Part shown: piece after piece, positions 44,491-56,972 of the stretch
Numbering within the stretch: position 1 is the first letter of the stretch
Layout: the number at the start of each line of letters is the position of its first letter
Assembly (NCBI GenBank): GCA_031841125.1
Contig: JAJSSI010000010.1
Location: forward strand, 1,185,001 to 1,249,000
DNA from: Acanthococcus lagerstroemiae
Taxonomy: Eukaryota > Arthropoda > Insecta > Hemiptera > Eriococcidae
DNA length: 64,000 bases
Direction: 5' to 3'
The notes under the pieces: generated by a model
Told to the model about the DNA's origin: nothing
Databases searched by the model: none
What the model saw: the letters and a program-made list of their open reading frames with translations, nothing else
Translations under genes and position numbers: made by a program

Positions 44491-45119
44491 TTACGAGAAA
44501 ATCACATATTTCAAGGTTACGCCTCCGTGTCGGTGGCTGGGAATGTCGTCATAGGCTCAAAAATTTTCTTATATCAGTACTCATCGAAGACTAAAATTAA
44601 AATCGAAAAAATCACCAGAAGCCGATTCACCTACCTCGAGCCGTTTCGATTTTAAAGGCGAGAACGGAAACAGGGACGTACCGAAGTTTCTTTTGAGGGG
44701 AAGGAGGGGGGGGAGTTGTGAAACTCTCAACTGACTCAACTCAAAACTCCCAAGTATCAAAGCAAGACAAAAAGACTTTGTGACTTGTTGGATTTTTCCA
44801 ACTTCTCAACTCAGTTACCAAGTTAGTATCAAAGCCAAAGAAAAAAAAAATCCTTTGACTCTTTGGATTTTCTCAACTCCGCCTGACTAAAATGGAAAAT
44901 TTTCCCAATTGCTGGGTGAAAAATTCCTACAGGATGGGGAGCCCCCCCTGTCGGTACATTCCTGAACGGAAACAGTAGTCGAGATCAAAGTTGTGAATCC
45001 GTAGAGATACGAGAAGGAATAATTCCAAAAATTAATTACAAATTTGTTCATGTCAAAAGCAGTAAAAAGATCAACCAAAGTTCAAAAGCCTACGCAACTA
45101 CCTATTTTAAATCAGGGAT

Positions 45120-45450
45120 GCGGAGAAACCGATAGCTGGAAGTCAGAAGCCGGAAATTTTTGCAGTTTTGGGATAGTTTTGAAACGCCAGAAGTTGAAAG
45201 CTGGAAGCCAATCGGCTTTTTACAATTTTATGTTTTTGGTTTTTTTTTTTAACCTAAAAAAGTAGAAGAAAAAGAGAGGAAAGAAAGGTTACTGAAAGTG
45301 AAATGGTGAGAATAATTTTAAAAAAGCTAGAAGCTAGAAGCTAGAAGCCGAAAAAATTCGAAGTTAGAAGTTCATATACCTATACTGAGGCTGGAAACTA
45401 GAAGCGAGAAGCTAGATGAGAATTGGAGGCTAGAAGCCGGAAGCAGAAGG
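45120..45450. repeat. degenerate GAAGCTAGAA-type low-complexity repeat
   Basis: Repeated GAAGCTA, GAAGCC and GAAGTT words in a purine-rich stretch. Not coding. Confidence 0.8.
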
Positions 45451-45639
45451 TGTAGCGTTCGGCTGCCGCGTCCTTGTTGTAAATACGAGTACATCAAACA
45501 TGGATTACAAATGCAGACTAATTAGAACTTATATTGAACTTGAATCGTTCAAAGAATAAAATTCAATAATATTTGATCGGAAATACGAAACTAAAATAAA
45601 CCAAGATACAGATGTCAAAAGTAGGTTTTATCCAATAAC

Positions 45640-45900
45640 GATTTGGATAAAATTGTCGAAAATTTGAGTAATCCGTGTAACGACGATAATGATTCCAATA
45701 GTGACGACGAGGGAAGTGAAGTTGAAGAATTTGAGATTGAATCTGAGGACGAATCTGAAAAAGGTGGATCAGTTAAAGGTTTATCAATGATTATTTTCAC
45801 AAATTTGTATGCGAATTTCTCGAAATTCAGATTCAGAATCGGGTAGTTCAAGTGAATCAGATATTAGTGTGCAATCAGCCACAGCAGCAATATCGCAAGC
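45640..45900 (+). other. acidic, serine-rich coding remnant, family unknown
   Basis: A plus-strand frame reads NDDNDSNSDDEGSEVEEFEIESEDESEK. After a frame change come serine- and glutamate-rich codons (SGSSSESDISVQS). Composition resembles acidic N-termini of transposases such as piggyBac, but no catalytic part follows. Confidence 0.35.
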
Positions 45901-46555
45901 TACGTTCAGGTCACCTAACAATAATGAAAAAATATTTTCTTCTTTTTGATAATTGCATTGTTACGACACAGATTTTTTCCTGTTTTGATTCATTGAAAAT
46001 AAAGTTTTACAAATATTCCGTGTGAATAATAGCCAAACATATCACATTTGAAAAGTAATAATGACCCAATGTCGTATATATGTGATAGGGGGTTGTAACG
46101 CACCTCCACCCGTGAACATCATCCTTTTAAGTTTTCAGTACTATATTACTAGAAAGCAACTTGTTAGCGAAAGGGTTAATTAGATAGATCTGGTCGCCAA
46201 GACAGCAAGAACCCAAATGATTATTTGCTCTAATTGCACTCCTGTTTATTTCTCCAAAAATTATGATAATTCATCGCACCAAAAATAGAGTAGCCGAATT
46301 CAAAAATATGTTAGCGATTAAACAAGTTTCAAGGAATTAGCGCCGTGCCGACAAAACAGAATAACTGACTACAATAAACTAAACGTGACTGTTTCAATAA
46401 AAGGAAAACCTTTGCGCCGCCGTCCGAACCTAATACCTACATACCAAATAATGGACGATTCCCCCAGCTTGTAAAAAATATACAAACAGAGATCGATTGT
46501 ATCAAAGGCACTATCCTTATTCCGTATTTCTCTTTTCTCCTGAATTTTTTTTTTT

Positions 46556-46690
46556 TTTTTTTTGAGATGCGATTTGTCGGCACGCGAAAAAGAAGGGCGG
46601 TTCTCACGAAAAAAATTGCAGCAACGCCAAGAACACAAGGAGAAAATGAAACACGGTAAGTGGAAAAAATAGAACGCGACAATAATGTAT
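46556..46690. repeat. dispersed inverted repeat, copy 2
   Basis: Reverse complement of 42117-42262 with scattered differences; preceded by a poly-T run at 46546-46563. Confidence 0.75.
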
Positions 46691-46699
46691 TCAGCTTGG

Positions 46700-49619
46700 G
46701 AAAAAAACAGAATGTGACAATATAATGTAATCTGCTACAGTATGAAAAAAAAATAGAACGCCAGCTTCAAAAATTTTCTTTTCGATTTTTTTGGAAATTG
46801 TGCTGTCAGTGACTCGATCTGGCCCCTGGATCGTGTTCAAGGATTAAAAGTGAACCATTATTGTCATTCGTTGTGCTGAAAAATGTATATAAGGCACATA
46901 TCCTTGCACCAGGCCAATGGACTGAAAACCCTAGTAATACAACTTTACGTCGTCCCTTCTGGAAATATGAAGTCACTGACAGCAAATTGAGCCTTTTAAC
47001 ATACATACTTCCATTCTTCCTGAATAATAATGCCACTTTATTAAAAAAACAAAACTGGGAACAAAGTAAAGTAAAAAAAAATTTAACAGGGGTAGTAAGA
47101 TTCACAATGACGAATACCTTTCTATGCTTTTCCCGTTCAAAAGATGGTAATTGTTCTGTCTAATGAATTGCGGATGTTACTGTGTAACCCAAAATAACTC
47201 TCCCTCCCCCTCGCTAGGAAAAAATATAAAAAATTGGAAGTTATGGTTCTAAATTTACTGGTAACAAAATATTCTCAGTTTTTGGTAAATGATCCGTCAG
47301 CTGAAATATTTGAATTTAAATTGAGTTAGGAATTTGGTACCTTAACCACCCCCTGCCACTTCACCATGAGAATACAGTGCGACGACATACTGTTCCGAAG
47401 ATATAAATTCATATGCAGTATTTCGCGTGCATTTTTTATAGAAATCGCGAGTGTTTGATTTCTTTACGCTTCTTTTTCGCGCATGCAGACGCTCTTTCTG
47501 TCGTGTGCGAATAAATACTTCCCAAATTTTTAAATCTTCTTAGGGTTTGTTTTCCGAGCATTGATTTCTGTAAAGTCGCCCATGATAGTTTTTAAAATCC
47601 ATACTTTCTCTGTTTCAAAATTGTAAGGTTAAATATATTTTTTGTTCAGATCTAAAAGTTTGTGTAACTTTTTTTCATTGCTGATAAGTTTTTCTACCAG
47701 TTTTACCAAATCGGTATCGTTTCGCAGATACCATCAATTTTTGTGCGGTGGGGAGACGACAAAAACCACTTTCTCGCACTTGTATCACAATATATGTACT
47801 ATTTTAATAATTTAGTGGAATAATTATAAATTATTTTTGTAAAATTTGGATTTTGAGAATACAAACTGGGACTATGCACCAGAAATATGGTATAACAGCA
47901 TGTCTAAAAAATGTTTCATGCTTTTTTTGAATTTCAAAAGTAGGTAATTTTTTATCAGAATGTAAGTAATCCTATAGAACTTATTTTGCGGTTGCTTTTA
48001 CGAATTGGCATTCAATTTCCATTAACAGGCTCTCTTAACGATGTGCTTAAAAATGGCACAAACATGCTATATGGTTCCATACCTATGCGTCAATATACAT
48101 GTTATTAAAAAATCTGTAAGCATTTGAAGTTACATGGCGCAAAGCTTTTAACTTGCTGAATGAAGTTGGAGTGTAAATCTTATGGCTGTGTAAATCTTAC
48201 GGCTCCTAATATTGTTGACGTGATTGAAAAATTACGTCCGAAGGTATAAAAATTCCTACACAGCTACATCACCAGGGTACCCATCGACCATGTTAATGTC
48301 TTAAGGTAATTTAATTCAACAATGTAAAATAAGTTATATCTACTTCTCCACCTACTTGAATAAGTTGAAATATAATATTATGAACGGAAGAAAAAAAAAC
48401 CTGTCAAATAATAAAATAAATAGATGAATAAAATGATTGTAAGTAGTACTTACGATTGCTTTACAACTGAACTCTCTTGCAACATTGAAAATGAAATAAT
48501 TAATTCAAACACAAACCATCTCACCCAGAATGCAAAATTAAAATTCACATCTGATTGCAACAAATACCATAAAACAGATGGTTATAAATATTTAATTTCC
48601 GTTATCATTATCTTAATACATACATGAACAAGTATACAACTACACTGATACACAGGATGTGATAAAATTTTTAAAATAGGTACCGGGTACCAACTTAGGC
48701 TACTTAGGTGTTTGTATATTTGGACCTATGAACTAAAAATGAAAAATGTACTTACCTGCCAACAAACAATAAGTGAAATGGAATACAAAATTCACTAGAT
48801 TTCACTAATTCACTGTTATAGTTTTTACTGATAAGTAATATCTGACAATTCCATAATACATTATGGACCAAAAACAGACTATGGACCATTAAAAGCCGAT
48901 ATTTGGACGTCTATATTAAGACTATTTACAACCATGTTAACGGCAATACAATTGAAATTCAATACATTTATGTAGCTTCTGTAAGCCAAACACAAAGGTC
49001 CATTCATCCTCGATTATTGAACAAAAATATTCAAAGAACGCTCTCTCAGATGAGGAAAAAAATTGAAATTAATATTCTTTGTGAATATTTCAGGCATGTA
49101 ACTTGAACACTCTCAAAATCTCTTTATGCTAAGAACTATCTATTCAAATTTGAATTTGCAGCTATGTCACCTATTTATTCTCTCACATACTTGATTTATA
49201 TTAAGAGTATACACTCACTGAATATACCTACATATTACAGAAATGAAACACTCATAAAATTTTTGTTACAAGATTTTGGTTTTACACATCGGGCGAACTC
49301 AACTTACAGACGATTATCAGCAACACCATGCACGGGCATTTGGGTGCTCAGAAAATATATGCTAGTCTGTTAACGGTAACAGCAAAAAATATGTACTAAT
49401 TATAGTAATCAAAAATTTCACTGTGCCCTTAAATTATTTAGATCTAACCAATAGAGGCAGAGGGGAAAATAAAAATATACGGAAAATTGGATTATTTGAT
49501 ACAGTTTGAAGCCATTAGTAGTGCAGAACACTATGCGCGACCATCTCTGCTACCATTATTAAGAATGGGATGATTATCATTTTTGCTAATATACTTGTAT
49601 TTTTTACTAGATGAAGCAA
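46700..49619. other. unassigned AT-rich sequence
   Basis: About 2.9 kb without recognised genes or paired termini. Open frames at 46861-47163, 48903-49106 and 49164-49373 lack motifs and I do not call them genes. Most likely old EnSpm internal sequence or decayed repeats. Confidence 0.35.
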
Positions 49620-49957
49620 AGTAGGAGCGCTTGCTATGGGAGCGTACGCTCCTTTTTTGCTACAAGCAGCAAATGATAATTCACGCTCATGGTACAACGC
49701 TTCCATAAGCGCTCGTTTCTAGAAGCGTGTGCTACAGTCGCTCGTAGTTCCGCTACCTATATAGCGTTCGCTCATAGTTCCGCTACCCGTATAGCGTTCG
49801 CTCATAGTTCCGCTACCCGTATAGCGTTCGCTCATCATTGCGCTCTGTTACACACACTCCATTTAATGGTGTGTTGCGACTTACAAATTTTTCATAGTGT
49901 TAGTGTGGAAGCGTGCGCTGCAACCTGGCTATACGTAGCGCTACTAATATTTCCTGG
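49620..49957. repeat. right subterminal repeat array of the EnSpm-like element
   Basis: Three and a half units of 30 bp built as CGCTCATAGTTCCGCTACCC plus GTATAGCGTT (about 49739-49840). Flanking AGCGCT words and TTTTTGCTACAAGCAGCAAA (49654 onward) match the left-end motifs. Ends at TCCTGGCTG. Confidence 0.75.
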
Positions 49958-49960
49958 CTG

Positions 49961-50730
49961 AGTCAGTTCTAAGATATCGGAAGTACGGTTTTTCAGGAAA
50001 CATAGTTTTCAGATTAGTGAATGCCTGCTGGAGGCACGTTGGAACTTTAGTTTTGTTTGCGATTGTATAGGTCTGTAAAAATCGAGTAAAGTCGTCTAGA
50101 ACAGTCAATATGTATTTGTTACCTTGAATAAACGTGGGAGTCAAGACTGTGGTAAGGTCAGCGTGTATAATTTGACATGGATGCGAAGCACCCTCGCGAT
50201 CTTTGTCAAAAGTCTTTCGAGTCATCTTTGCTTGATTACATACTTCGCAGTTCAACAGTGTTTTATTGAATATAAATTCTGTTATCCCAGCAGAGTTAGA
50301 TCTGAGGCGATTGAGGTAAGGGGCAGAGATATGGCCAAGTCGATCATGCCATAAATCCCCCTCCTGTTTCAATATCTCTAATTTCTTAGGTGTAATACGG
50401 TTACGTTTTGATTTACGGGACTTGAAAGTTATTTTAGATATTCGAACAAAAAAATTATTACTTGTGAAACAGTCAGAATTATTATCATCATTAAAGGAAC
50501 ATGAGAATAACCGTGAATATAAATCAGGTTGATCCCCGTTGAAGATTTTGATGTGCGTATCCAAGTGGAACGCATTCGGAAAACCACTTCCACTACTACA
50601 TTGATGAGCTCTATATATTAAAACAGGGTTAGATGCAAGAGTGGTAGTAAGCGTTCCTGGACAATCTGCGTTGTGGAATTCCCACTTTAAAATGTACACC
50701 AAGGATCTATGTATTGGCGAGCGCATTCAG
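49961..50730 (-). pseudogene. Copia A pol, middle: GAG-pre-integrase and first half of integrase
   Basis: Minus-strand frame with GDLWHDRLGHIS (GAG-pre-integrase), a zinc-binding CEVCNQAK, QIIHADL (first catalytic Asp), VLDDFTRF and the end FRYLRTD. It stops a few codons after the EnSpm junction. The remainder of the integrase, beginning at DNGTEF, is at 3,685 and below. Upstream of 50.59 kb the sequence is duplicated in tandem, about 177 bp (50590-50880), each copy with an ADCPG block. Confidence 0.9.
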
Positions 50731-50880
50731 GTGGATATACATTCGTAAAACCACTACCACTACTACATTGATGAGCTTTATGATGAAAACCGGTTTAGAT
50801 GTGTGGGTGGTAGTGACAGTGAGCATTCCCGGACAATCTGCGTGGTGGAATTTCAACTTTAAAACCACAACATAACCGCT
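50590..50880. repeat. diverged tandem duplication of about 150-180 bp in Copia A
   Basis: Both copies share CCACTACTACATTGATGAGC and GGACAATCTGCGT, roughly four-fifths identical. The second copy no longer keeps the frame. Confidence 0.75.
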
Positions 50881-51274
50881 ACCCCACCGTTTCTGCAATT
50901 GTACTATGACGACCAATCAAAACGTTTCTGTTGAAAACGGTTGATATTTCAAACAAAACTGAATTACCTACTAATGCGCTTGATACTGACAACGTGATAA
51001 CTATATCATTCGGTTGTTCGGTGTTACTTTTCAGTTTTCGAATAATTATCAGAAAGTTTCGAGTGTTGTTTTCAATTTGCAATTTAAGAGAACAAAGTAT
51101 TCAGTGTTTTGTCGATTGCATTTCCTAAATACGTACGTCGCATAAAAGATCAAATGTTGGAGAATTCTACAATCCATTCCAACAAAAGTTCGTGGAAAAA
51201 AAGCAAACATTCTGCAGCGAGAGGTCTTTTGGTGACCAGGTAAATCTTGAAAAATTTTGTAATATCCTTGTTAT

Positions 51275-51425
51275 GTAGTAAGTACTAAGCTCGAAATGTA
51301 CAGATCCGGAATGGTACAAGCATTTTTGTACTGTGCGCGAATCGAACGACCCACTTCTATCTGAACCTGAGATATCAGACTTAATACAATTAATACTGTA
51401 CCGTTTGCGATTAGTGTACCAACTT
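51275..51425. repeat. inverted repeat arm 1, GGTACA-rich
   Basis: Reverse complement matches 52327-52495 at roughly four-fifths, including GGTCGTTCGATTCGCGCA and GTACAAAAATGCTT. Multiple GGTAC words. With the partner it encloses an integrase relic. Confidence 0.75.
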
Positions 51426-51639
51426 GTAGGAAATAAATAACATTGTGGGTACCGAATATATTGTACAAACCCTGGAATAGATTGTATTTGTATGTAATAA
51501 TCCCTTATTGCCCTTTACATGGTTCAACATGATAGTTCATATAGTGCAGTGACCAACGTTGGAGGTGTGCATCATTCTCATGCAATCACTTTATTTGGAA
51601 GGGGTTGTAATTTAGCATACAGTTTTTGCAGAAGCTAAT

Positions 51640-52130
51640 GCTAGGGGTCAAGTCGACTTGATCGATGTGCAGTCATAGAAATGGCCAGTTTCAATTTATC
51701 GTGAATTATCAAGATCACCAGGTTAAATTTTTACACTTATGTGCTCTCAAAAAACGAAGACCACTGCAGAAGTTGCTTACAATTTAATTGACCTTTTTTA
51801 TGGATTCAGTGCCCCCTCCCTGTTACAATCTAATAATTATCGCGAATTTGTAAGTGCCATTATCAGTGATTTGGAACTGTTATGGCCGGGTCTCAAGATT
51901 GCATAATAGTAAACCTCGGCATTCTCAAAGTCAGAGAGGTATCAAACAACCAAACCGCGATGTTGAGGGAATGGCGAGAGCTTGGATGATTGACAATGGT
52001 TTGACTGCCTGGGCTGATGAATTATGTACGTTTCGTCCAAATTTCAAAAAAATAAGTTACCCCTCAGGAATTAAACAATCCCCTTTTGAGGCGCTGTTTG
52101 ACAGGAAAGCGAAATTAGAAGTATCAGTGT
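51640..52130 (+). pseudogene. Ginger/KRBA2-type integrase relic
   Basis: Frames broken by shifts show NYQDHQVKF, TAEVAYNLIDLFYGF, then LWPGLKI, KPRHSQSQ, NRDVEGMARAWM and IKQSPFEALF. This pattern is that of Gypsy-derived DDE integrases found in Ginger-like elements and in KRAB-A domain-containing 2-like proteins. Catalytic Asp positions are eroded. It lies between inverted GGTACA-rich repeats, which could be the ends of its element. Confidence 0.72.
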
Positions 52131-52326
52131 GATGGAAGTTACACGAGAAACTGACCTCAATACAAAAAAAAAAAAAAAAAAAAAAGAGGAGAACAGTTCG
52201 TCTTCAAACGATAATGTAATGCTGGAAAAGCTATACGTACTTCCATCAAGAGGAATCTAGATGAGGGATACTATAATTACTATAATGGCTGTATATCTCT
52301 ATTTTCTTCGTCAGCTTTTGGTCTTA

Positions 52327-52495
52327 TTGGTACAAACTTTTCATACATTTCGCAAATGGTACAGCATTATTTGTACCTAGTCCGATATTTCGGGTTCAGT
52401 GCAAATAAGTTGGTCGTTCGATTCGCGCATGGTACAAAAATGCTTATACAATTCCCGATCTGTACAATTTCGGGTTTGGTACGTAACATCCTGAC
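52327..52495. repeat. inverted repeat arm 2, GGTACA-rich
   Basis: Partner of 51275-51425. Confidence 0.75.
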
Positions 52496-54561
52496 CGTTA
52501 TCTGTGAGAAGATATACCCTTCCTCGTTAAAGAGCATTATTGTTGTAACTATGTATAATATATTGTAGTTTCTGCCTTCTATAATTGGTGGACAGGTATT
52601 TGGGTGATTCCATATTGAATTTCCAGCTAAGAATTAGTCAAAAATGTAATACTTAATATAAGTAGTTGTATCTAATGTTGGCCCCATTACATTCAGCTAC
52701 ATGTATCAAATATTCTCCGCATATTTACCCAATGGGAAAAGGAAAATGGCAATTTTGTTCTTAAGCGTGGACATAAAATAGGTATGTTCAACGTGGACAC
52801 TCACATATTTCTTGTATCCACGACAAAAGACGTGAATCTTTCGACACTTAGAAGCAGTCTGTAGAAACAGCCTCTAAATCTTCTTTGTGCAGAGACTACT
52901 TTCCTAGATGAATTGTAGGTACTTTGTAAAACCGTGATCTGTAAGATTGTAACCTATATTGCCGCTGTGTGATCATACAGCCTCATCTTATCGTACTATA
53001 TGAACGTGAAAAATTTGTCTTTCAACGTGGACATCAATTTTTTATGACTCTACCCCCCCCCCCTCCCCCAAAAAAAGAAAGAAGAAAAATCAAATTTAAG
53101 CCCGCCCATCGACGGAATACGGTTTTCTCAGTGCTCCTAGTATCGATTTCAACGAAAATACATTTGGAAAGTGAACCTCGTTTTTTTTGTTTTTGTCCAT
53201 GTCGAATTGTCTAGTTTTCAGAGAATCACCCATTTACTGTCTTGAGCATTATGGTATGCCTTCCCTTAGGAGATATCACAAATTTATTATTTGTCTGTTA
53301 TTCCATTTATTATCTCCTAATTTGCGCATATTCATTTTGCAGAAATAGCATCAACTATCACCAAAAATGTATCCGAAACCTTGAACATTGTTCAGGAATG
53401 GATCAGAAATAAGCGACGGGGCACAAAAATACGAAATGACCAACGAAACAGTGCACAACCACGACCAAGTATAAAAAAAGGCGGACGAATAGTTCAACAC
53501 AGCCCGGACATTCGTTTCCAAATTTGAATCAAAGTCAAATATCTTCGTTACTGCGCACCCCTCTCACTTCCTCAAAACATCATACCTTGCAAACAATAGT
53601 GACATTAGATGGTCCGTCCATCTCATCAAATTCCAGAATAGGATGTATACAATACTTTAAATTTTTTTTTTAATTTAAATTGTTTTTTAATGAATGATTT
53701 TTATTTTATTTTAAATAATATTTCAGGGTGTCTACACCTATTGATAAGCAGTTTGGTTCTCGCACTGAGCTTGTCATACGTTCATGGTTTTGCCCGCATC
53801 ACGCTTATTAACTGTTCGGTTTCTTTCAGAACTTCCTCAAACTGATTGTACGAGTCCTACAGGTCCGCCGCCCGTGTTGGTTCTATCCTATTTTTGGACG
53901 CCATTCCTTTGCAGTTGTAATGTAAAATTTGTAAGTCAGTCTTGCTCTCTCTGCTATCTTATATATATTTTGGGACAAGTGTTTTGTAAATTAGCTCAAC
54001 CATTTCTTTGGAGAGGTGCTCGTCTATGAAAATCAACTGGGGAGCCAGCTCAGATTACCTGGCCATTCAGCTTTTCCTTCTTATAGTTTTCTACCAGGTC
54101 TTATTTGACCCCATTCTTACTATTCAGTCTAACAATCATTGTTAAGGTCTGATTTCTTGAAGGCAGCCCTTGTACTGCCCAGAAATAGTAGTCTTGGAGC
54201 TCTACCTCAAGGTTTTCTGTCGCCTTATTAAATATTTTCTTCACATCTTCTGACTCCTGGTACAGAATGCCATTAATTATGACATTGTCTTCTTGCTTTA
54301 TTGCAGAAATAGACTTTTAAAAAAACTTCTAAATTCGAGTACATGTAACGTTTATCTTTTTTGTTGTTTCAGTTGTATGAGATGTGTAGTGAGTTTATTC
54401 TGTCTTGATATTCATTTTGTTTTTTTTAACATACATATTTACTTTTTTGATGTACCATGTGCATATGTGTTACCGGAAATGTTGATTGTTCAAAGATTAC
54501 AAAAACGCCTAGTCCATCACACGAGTTCCTAAAATGACCAGGTCATGACTATAATGACTAG

Positions 54562-54725
54562 CAGTGGCGCAAATACGGGAGAACCCCCCCCCCCCCCCAA
54601 CCTCTTATAAGTTTATTTTTTGTTCATTTAATGAAAATTGAACATAGTGAAAAAATACCTACTTTTTCTTCTATGATTTCAGCCCCCCCCCCTCCCCCCA
54701 GAAAGAACGATTAGTTACGCTACTG
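54562..54725. mobile_element. hAT-type MITE
   Basis: Starts CAGTGGCGCAAATACGGG and ends GTTACGCTACTG. Flanks ATGACTAG and ATGACAAG differ at one of eight positions. C-runs at both subterminal regions. Confidence 0.83.
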
Positions 54726-55496
54726 ATGACAAGGACGTAATAACGTGTATTTTAATTGTTGTAGGCAAATGCGTTGTTGATTTATAAGATTATAAAGCTG
54801 GCCTAGGCTGTTTTGTGAGTGCCGGAGAGGTAGTAGGTACTATCAATCTTGAGGACAAAGAATGACTCAGTAGTGAAAATGAACAAAAAAATAGTTTATG
54901 CTTTTACATGCTTGTATTACGTTGGTAAGAAAAACCATCTAAAATAATTGTAGAATGAAGTACAATATGACGTTTTATTCTACAGATGAGAGGAAAGCAC
55001 GAACAAGAAGAAATCTGGAACATTCGAAACGTATAATGAGCTATCACGTTTTCAGTTATCGTTGAGCCGTCAGTGTAGAAACGCGCATGCGCGGGAACAT
55101 ATTATAGAACAGGTGTTTTGTCTAAAATTCCCTAGACATTTAAAATTTCATAAATCCCACTAGTGACGTGTCGAAGAAAAGGGTCTTAGTGGTAAGTGAA
55201 CATTCAGGCTCTTCTCTTGTGACATGTCACTCTTCTGTTCTTTAAAATCACGTTAAGCAGTCACTTTAGCTCCTAAAAACTGTGATTAAAATCGTACTTT
55301 ACCATCATCTATAGAATAAATTTATAAAATTACTCGTAAATTTTCGAAACTTTTGCCATATTTTTAAACTTTAGATTAATTACTGTTAGATCTTTCAAAC
55401 TTGAATTCGGTAATATGTAGTTTACACGAATGTTATAAAGAAGGTATACTAATTTGGTGCGGTAGGTACACCTATAGTCATTTCAAAATGCAATTA

Positions 55497-55861
55497 GGGG
55501 TCGTTCATTAATTACGTACAGCCCCCGGGGGGGGGGGGTAAAAATCTCTACATAGCCTTACTGAGAAGGGGAGAGGTAGAAGCCATTCTTACGTAATATT
55601 TTATTACGTAATTTTTAATGTAGCCACCACTCAGGCGACACATTTTCTACATGCAGCCGCTAAAGATGAGTAAATACACATACAGTGAAACCTGTTGAAC
55701 CTTTTCAAATGATGTTAATTTATTTTAAAGCTTTTTAGGAAAATTCATGAAAAAATCACGTAATAAGGGGAAGGGGGTTCAGTTAATCTTATGTGTCCTT
55801 ACATGGGGGTAGGGGGTCAAAAACAGCCAAAATCATCCTTACATAATTAATGAATGACCCC
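55497..55861. mobile_element. MITE with GGGGTCRTTCATTAATTA termini and TTA duplication
   Basis: Left end GGGGTCGTTCATTAATTACG, right end TAATTAATGAATGACCCC, flanked by TTA on both sides (55494-55496 and 55862-55864). The TWA target fits PIF/Harbinger-type elements. Internal ACGTAA words. Non-coding, 365 bp. Confidence 0.83.
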
Positions 55862-56272
55862 TTAATCCACGTTTGCATGTGTTCAAATGTGCCCAGAAGT
55901 TGTGAACAAACGAAACTGTATATGCAAAGTACTAGTGCGCAGAGGTATACTAGACACTGCCTGCTCCTGATTAGGAATTAACGAATAGGCCTACTTAATT
56001 TTGCGAATTTCAAGATTTCCTAAATTATTACGGAATTCAAGTTATTTAGTTACTATCCCTCGTTCCTAAAACCCAACGACAGTGATGTTATTGCCTGGAC
56101 ATTCTCAAGTTTTCCGTAATTTTCGACACTTCCGGTAACACAAATACAATACTATTTTCTGTACAAGCTCGTTCTCTCCTCTTTGATGCCGAATTCTGTT
56201 ATGGAAATATTCTGATGTAATAAAGTACTTTTCATTTATAATTAATAAATTTTTTATTATGTCCTGAATTGT

Positions 56273-56427
56273 CAGGGGCGGATACAGAAAATAATTTCGG
56301 GTAGGGGGAGGGGTCCGAATGAAAAATGGTATAGACGAAACATAATAGCCTTAGGTCACTGTAGACAGATTTAAATGTTTGGTATTTCATGGGGGCGACC
56401 TCCCCCCCCCCTCTGTATCCGCCACTG
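56273..56427. mobile_element. hAT-type MITE
   Basis: Starts CAGGGGCGGATACAG and ends CTGTATCCGCCACTG. Flanks TGAATTGT and TAAATTGC match at six of eight positions. Confidence 0.8.
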
Positions 56428-56439
56428 TAAATTGCGCAT

Positions 56440-56972
56440 AGTGGCATAACGTGCATAAGAATACTGCCATATGTATGCGCGAAAATTTTGGCTTGCGTAG
56501 TGGCTTCGCACACGTAATGTAATGGTACGGCGTAGTTGGAAACAAGTGATCCGTGAGCGCATTTCCACTACAAATAAATGTGTTCTTGGGGAAGCACCAC
56601 TGCCAAACGCATTCCATGCGTGTGCGTTTCTTTTGAAAAGACAATAGTTCGTAGTGGCATTACCACTCTGATACGTGCACGCAGAGCAACTACATTTTCA
56701 TATTTTAATGTGAAAATTTTCAAGGGGGTAGTGGTACGACGTAGTGGGAAACAAGTGGTCCGTGAGCGCAGTTCTACTACGAAGAAATCGACGTAGTGGG
56801 AAACAAGTGGTCCGTGAGCGCAGTTCCACTATGAAGAGATATGTCGTCGGTGTAGCGCCACTGCCATCCGCATTCCAAGCGTGTGTGTTTTATTTGAAAA
56901 GACAATGGGTCGTAGTGGCATTTCCACTCTAATACGTGTAAGCAGCGCAACTAGATTTTCATGTTTTTAGTG
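56440..56972. repeat. two-unit array of about 210-245 bp with GTAGTGG words
   Basis: Units about 56521-56729 and 56730-56972 share GGAAACAAGTG, TCCGTGAGCGCA, GAAAAGACAAT and CGTAGTGGCATT. It ends at TAGTG next to Copia A. Could be subterminal repeats of a CACTA-type element. Confidence 0.7.

Larger units (their letters stand above)
3686..49960 (-). mobile_element. about 46-kb EnSpm/CACTA-like transposon, heavily loaded with nested elements
   Basis: The left edge reads CAGCCAGGAGAGCGCTAC and the right edge, read inward, CAGCCAGGAAATATTAGTAGCG, so both ends share CAGCCAGGA followed by AGCGCTAC. Both ends carry subterminal repeat arrays and a TTTGCTGC...AGCAAAA motif. The flanks are the two halves of one Copia integrase, cut between the second catalytic Asp region on one side and DNGTEF on the other. 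A 2-3 bp duplication (ATC/GTC, one mismatch) is possible but not certain. An EnSpm-type transposase gene lies inside on the minus strand. Known EnSpm/CACTA elements make 2-3 bp duplications and have subterminal repeats. The size comes largely from nested insertions: Polinton 16.2 kb, hAT, LINEs, a solo LTR and MITEs. Alternative: two related short elements inserted separately, but this would not explain the collinear Copia halves. Confidence 0.78.
50960..56972. other. about 6-kb composite insertion between Copia A protease and integrase parts
   Basis: Copia A frames end at about 56,973 and resume below about 50.9 kb. The right boundary, read on the minus strand, starts CACTAAAAACATG and is preceded by a two-unit array with GTAGTGG and CCACTAC words, suggesting a CACTA-type end. 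The left boundary was not pinned down. It contains the integrase relic, three MITEs and the array listed separately. Stretches 52.5-54.5 kb and 54.73-55.49 kb show nothing recognisable. Confidence 0.5.

Noticed and set aside
48903..49373. Two plus-strand frames of 67 and 69 codons
   Set aside because: No motif, repeat or splice context supports them as genes.
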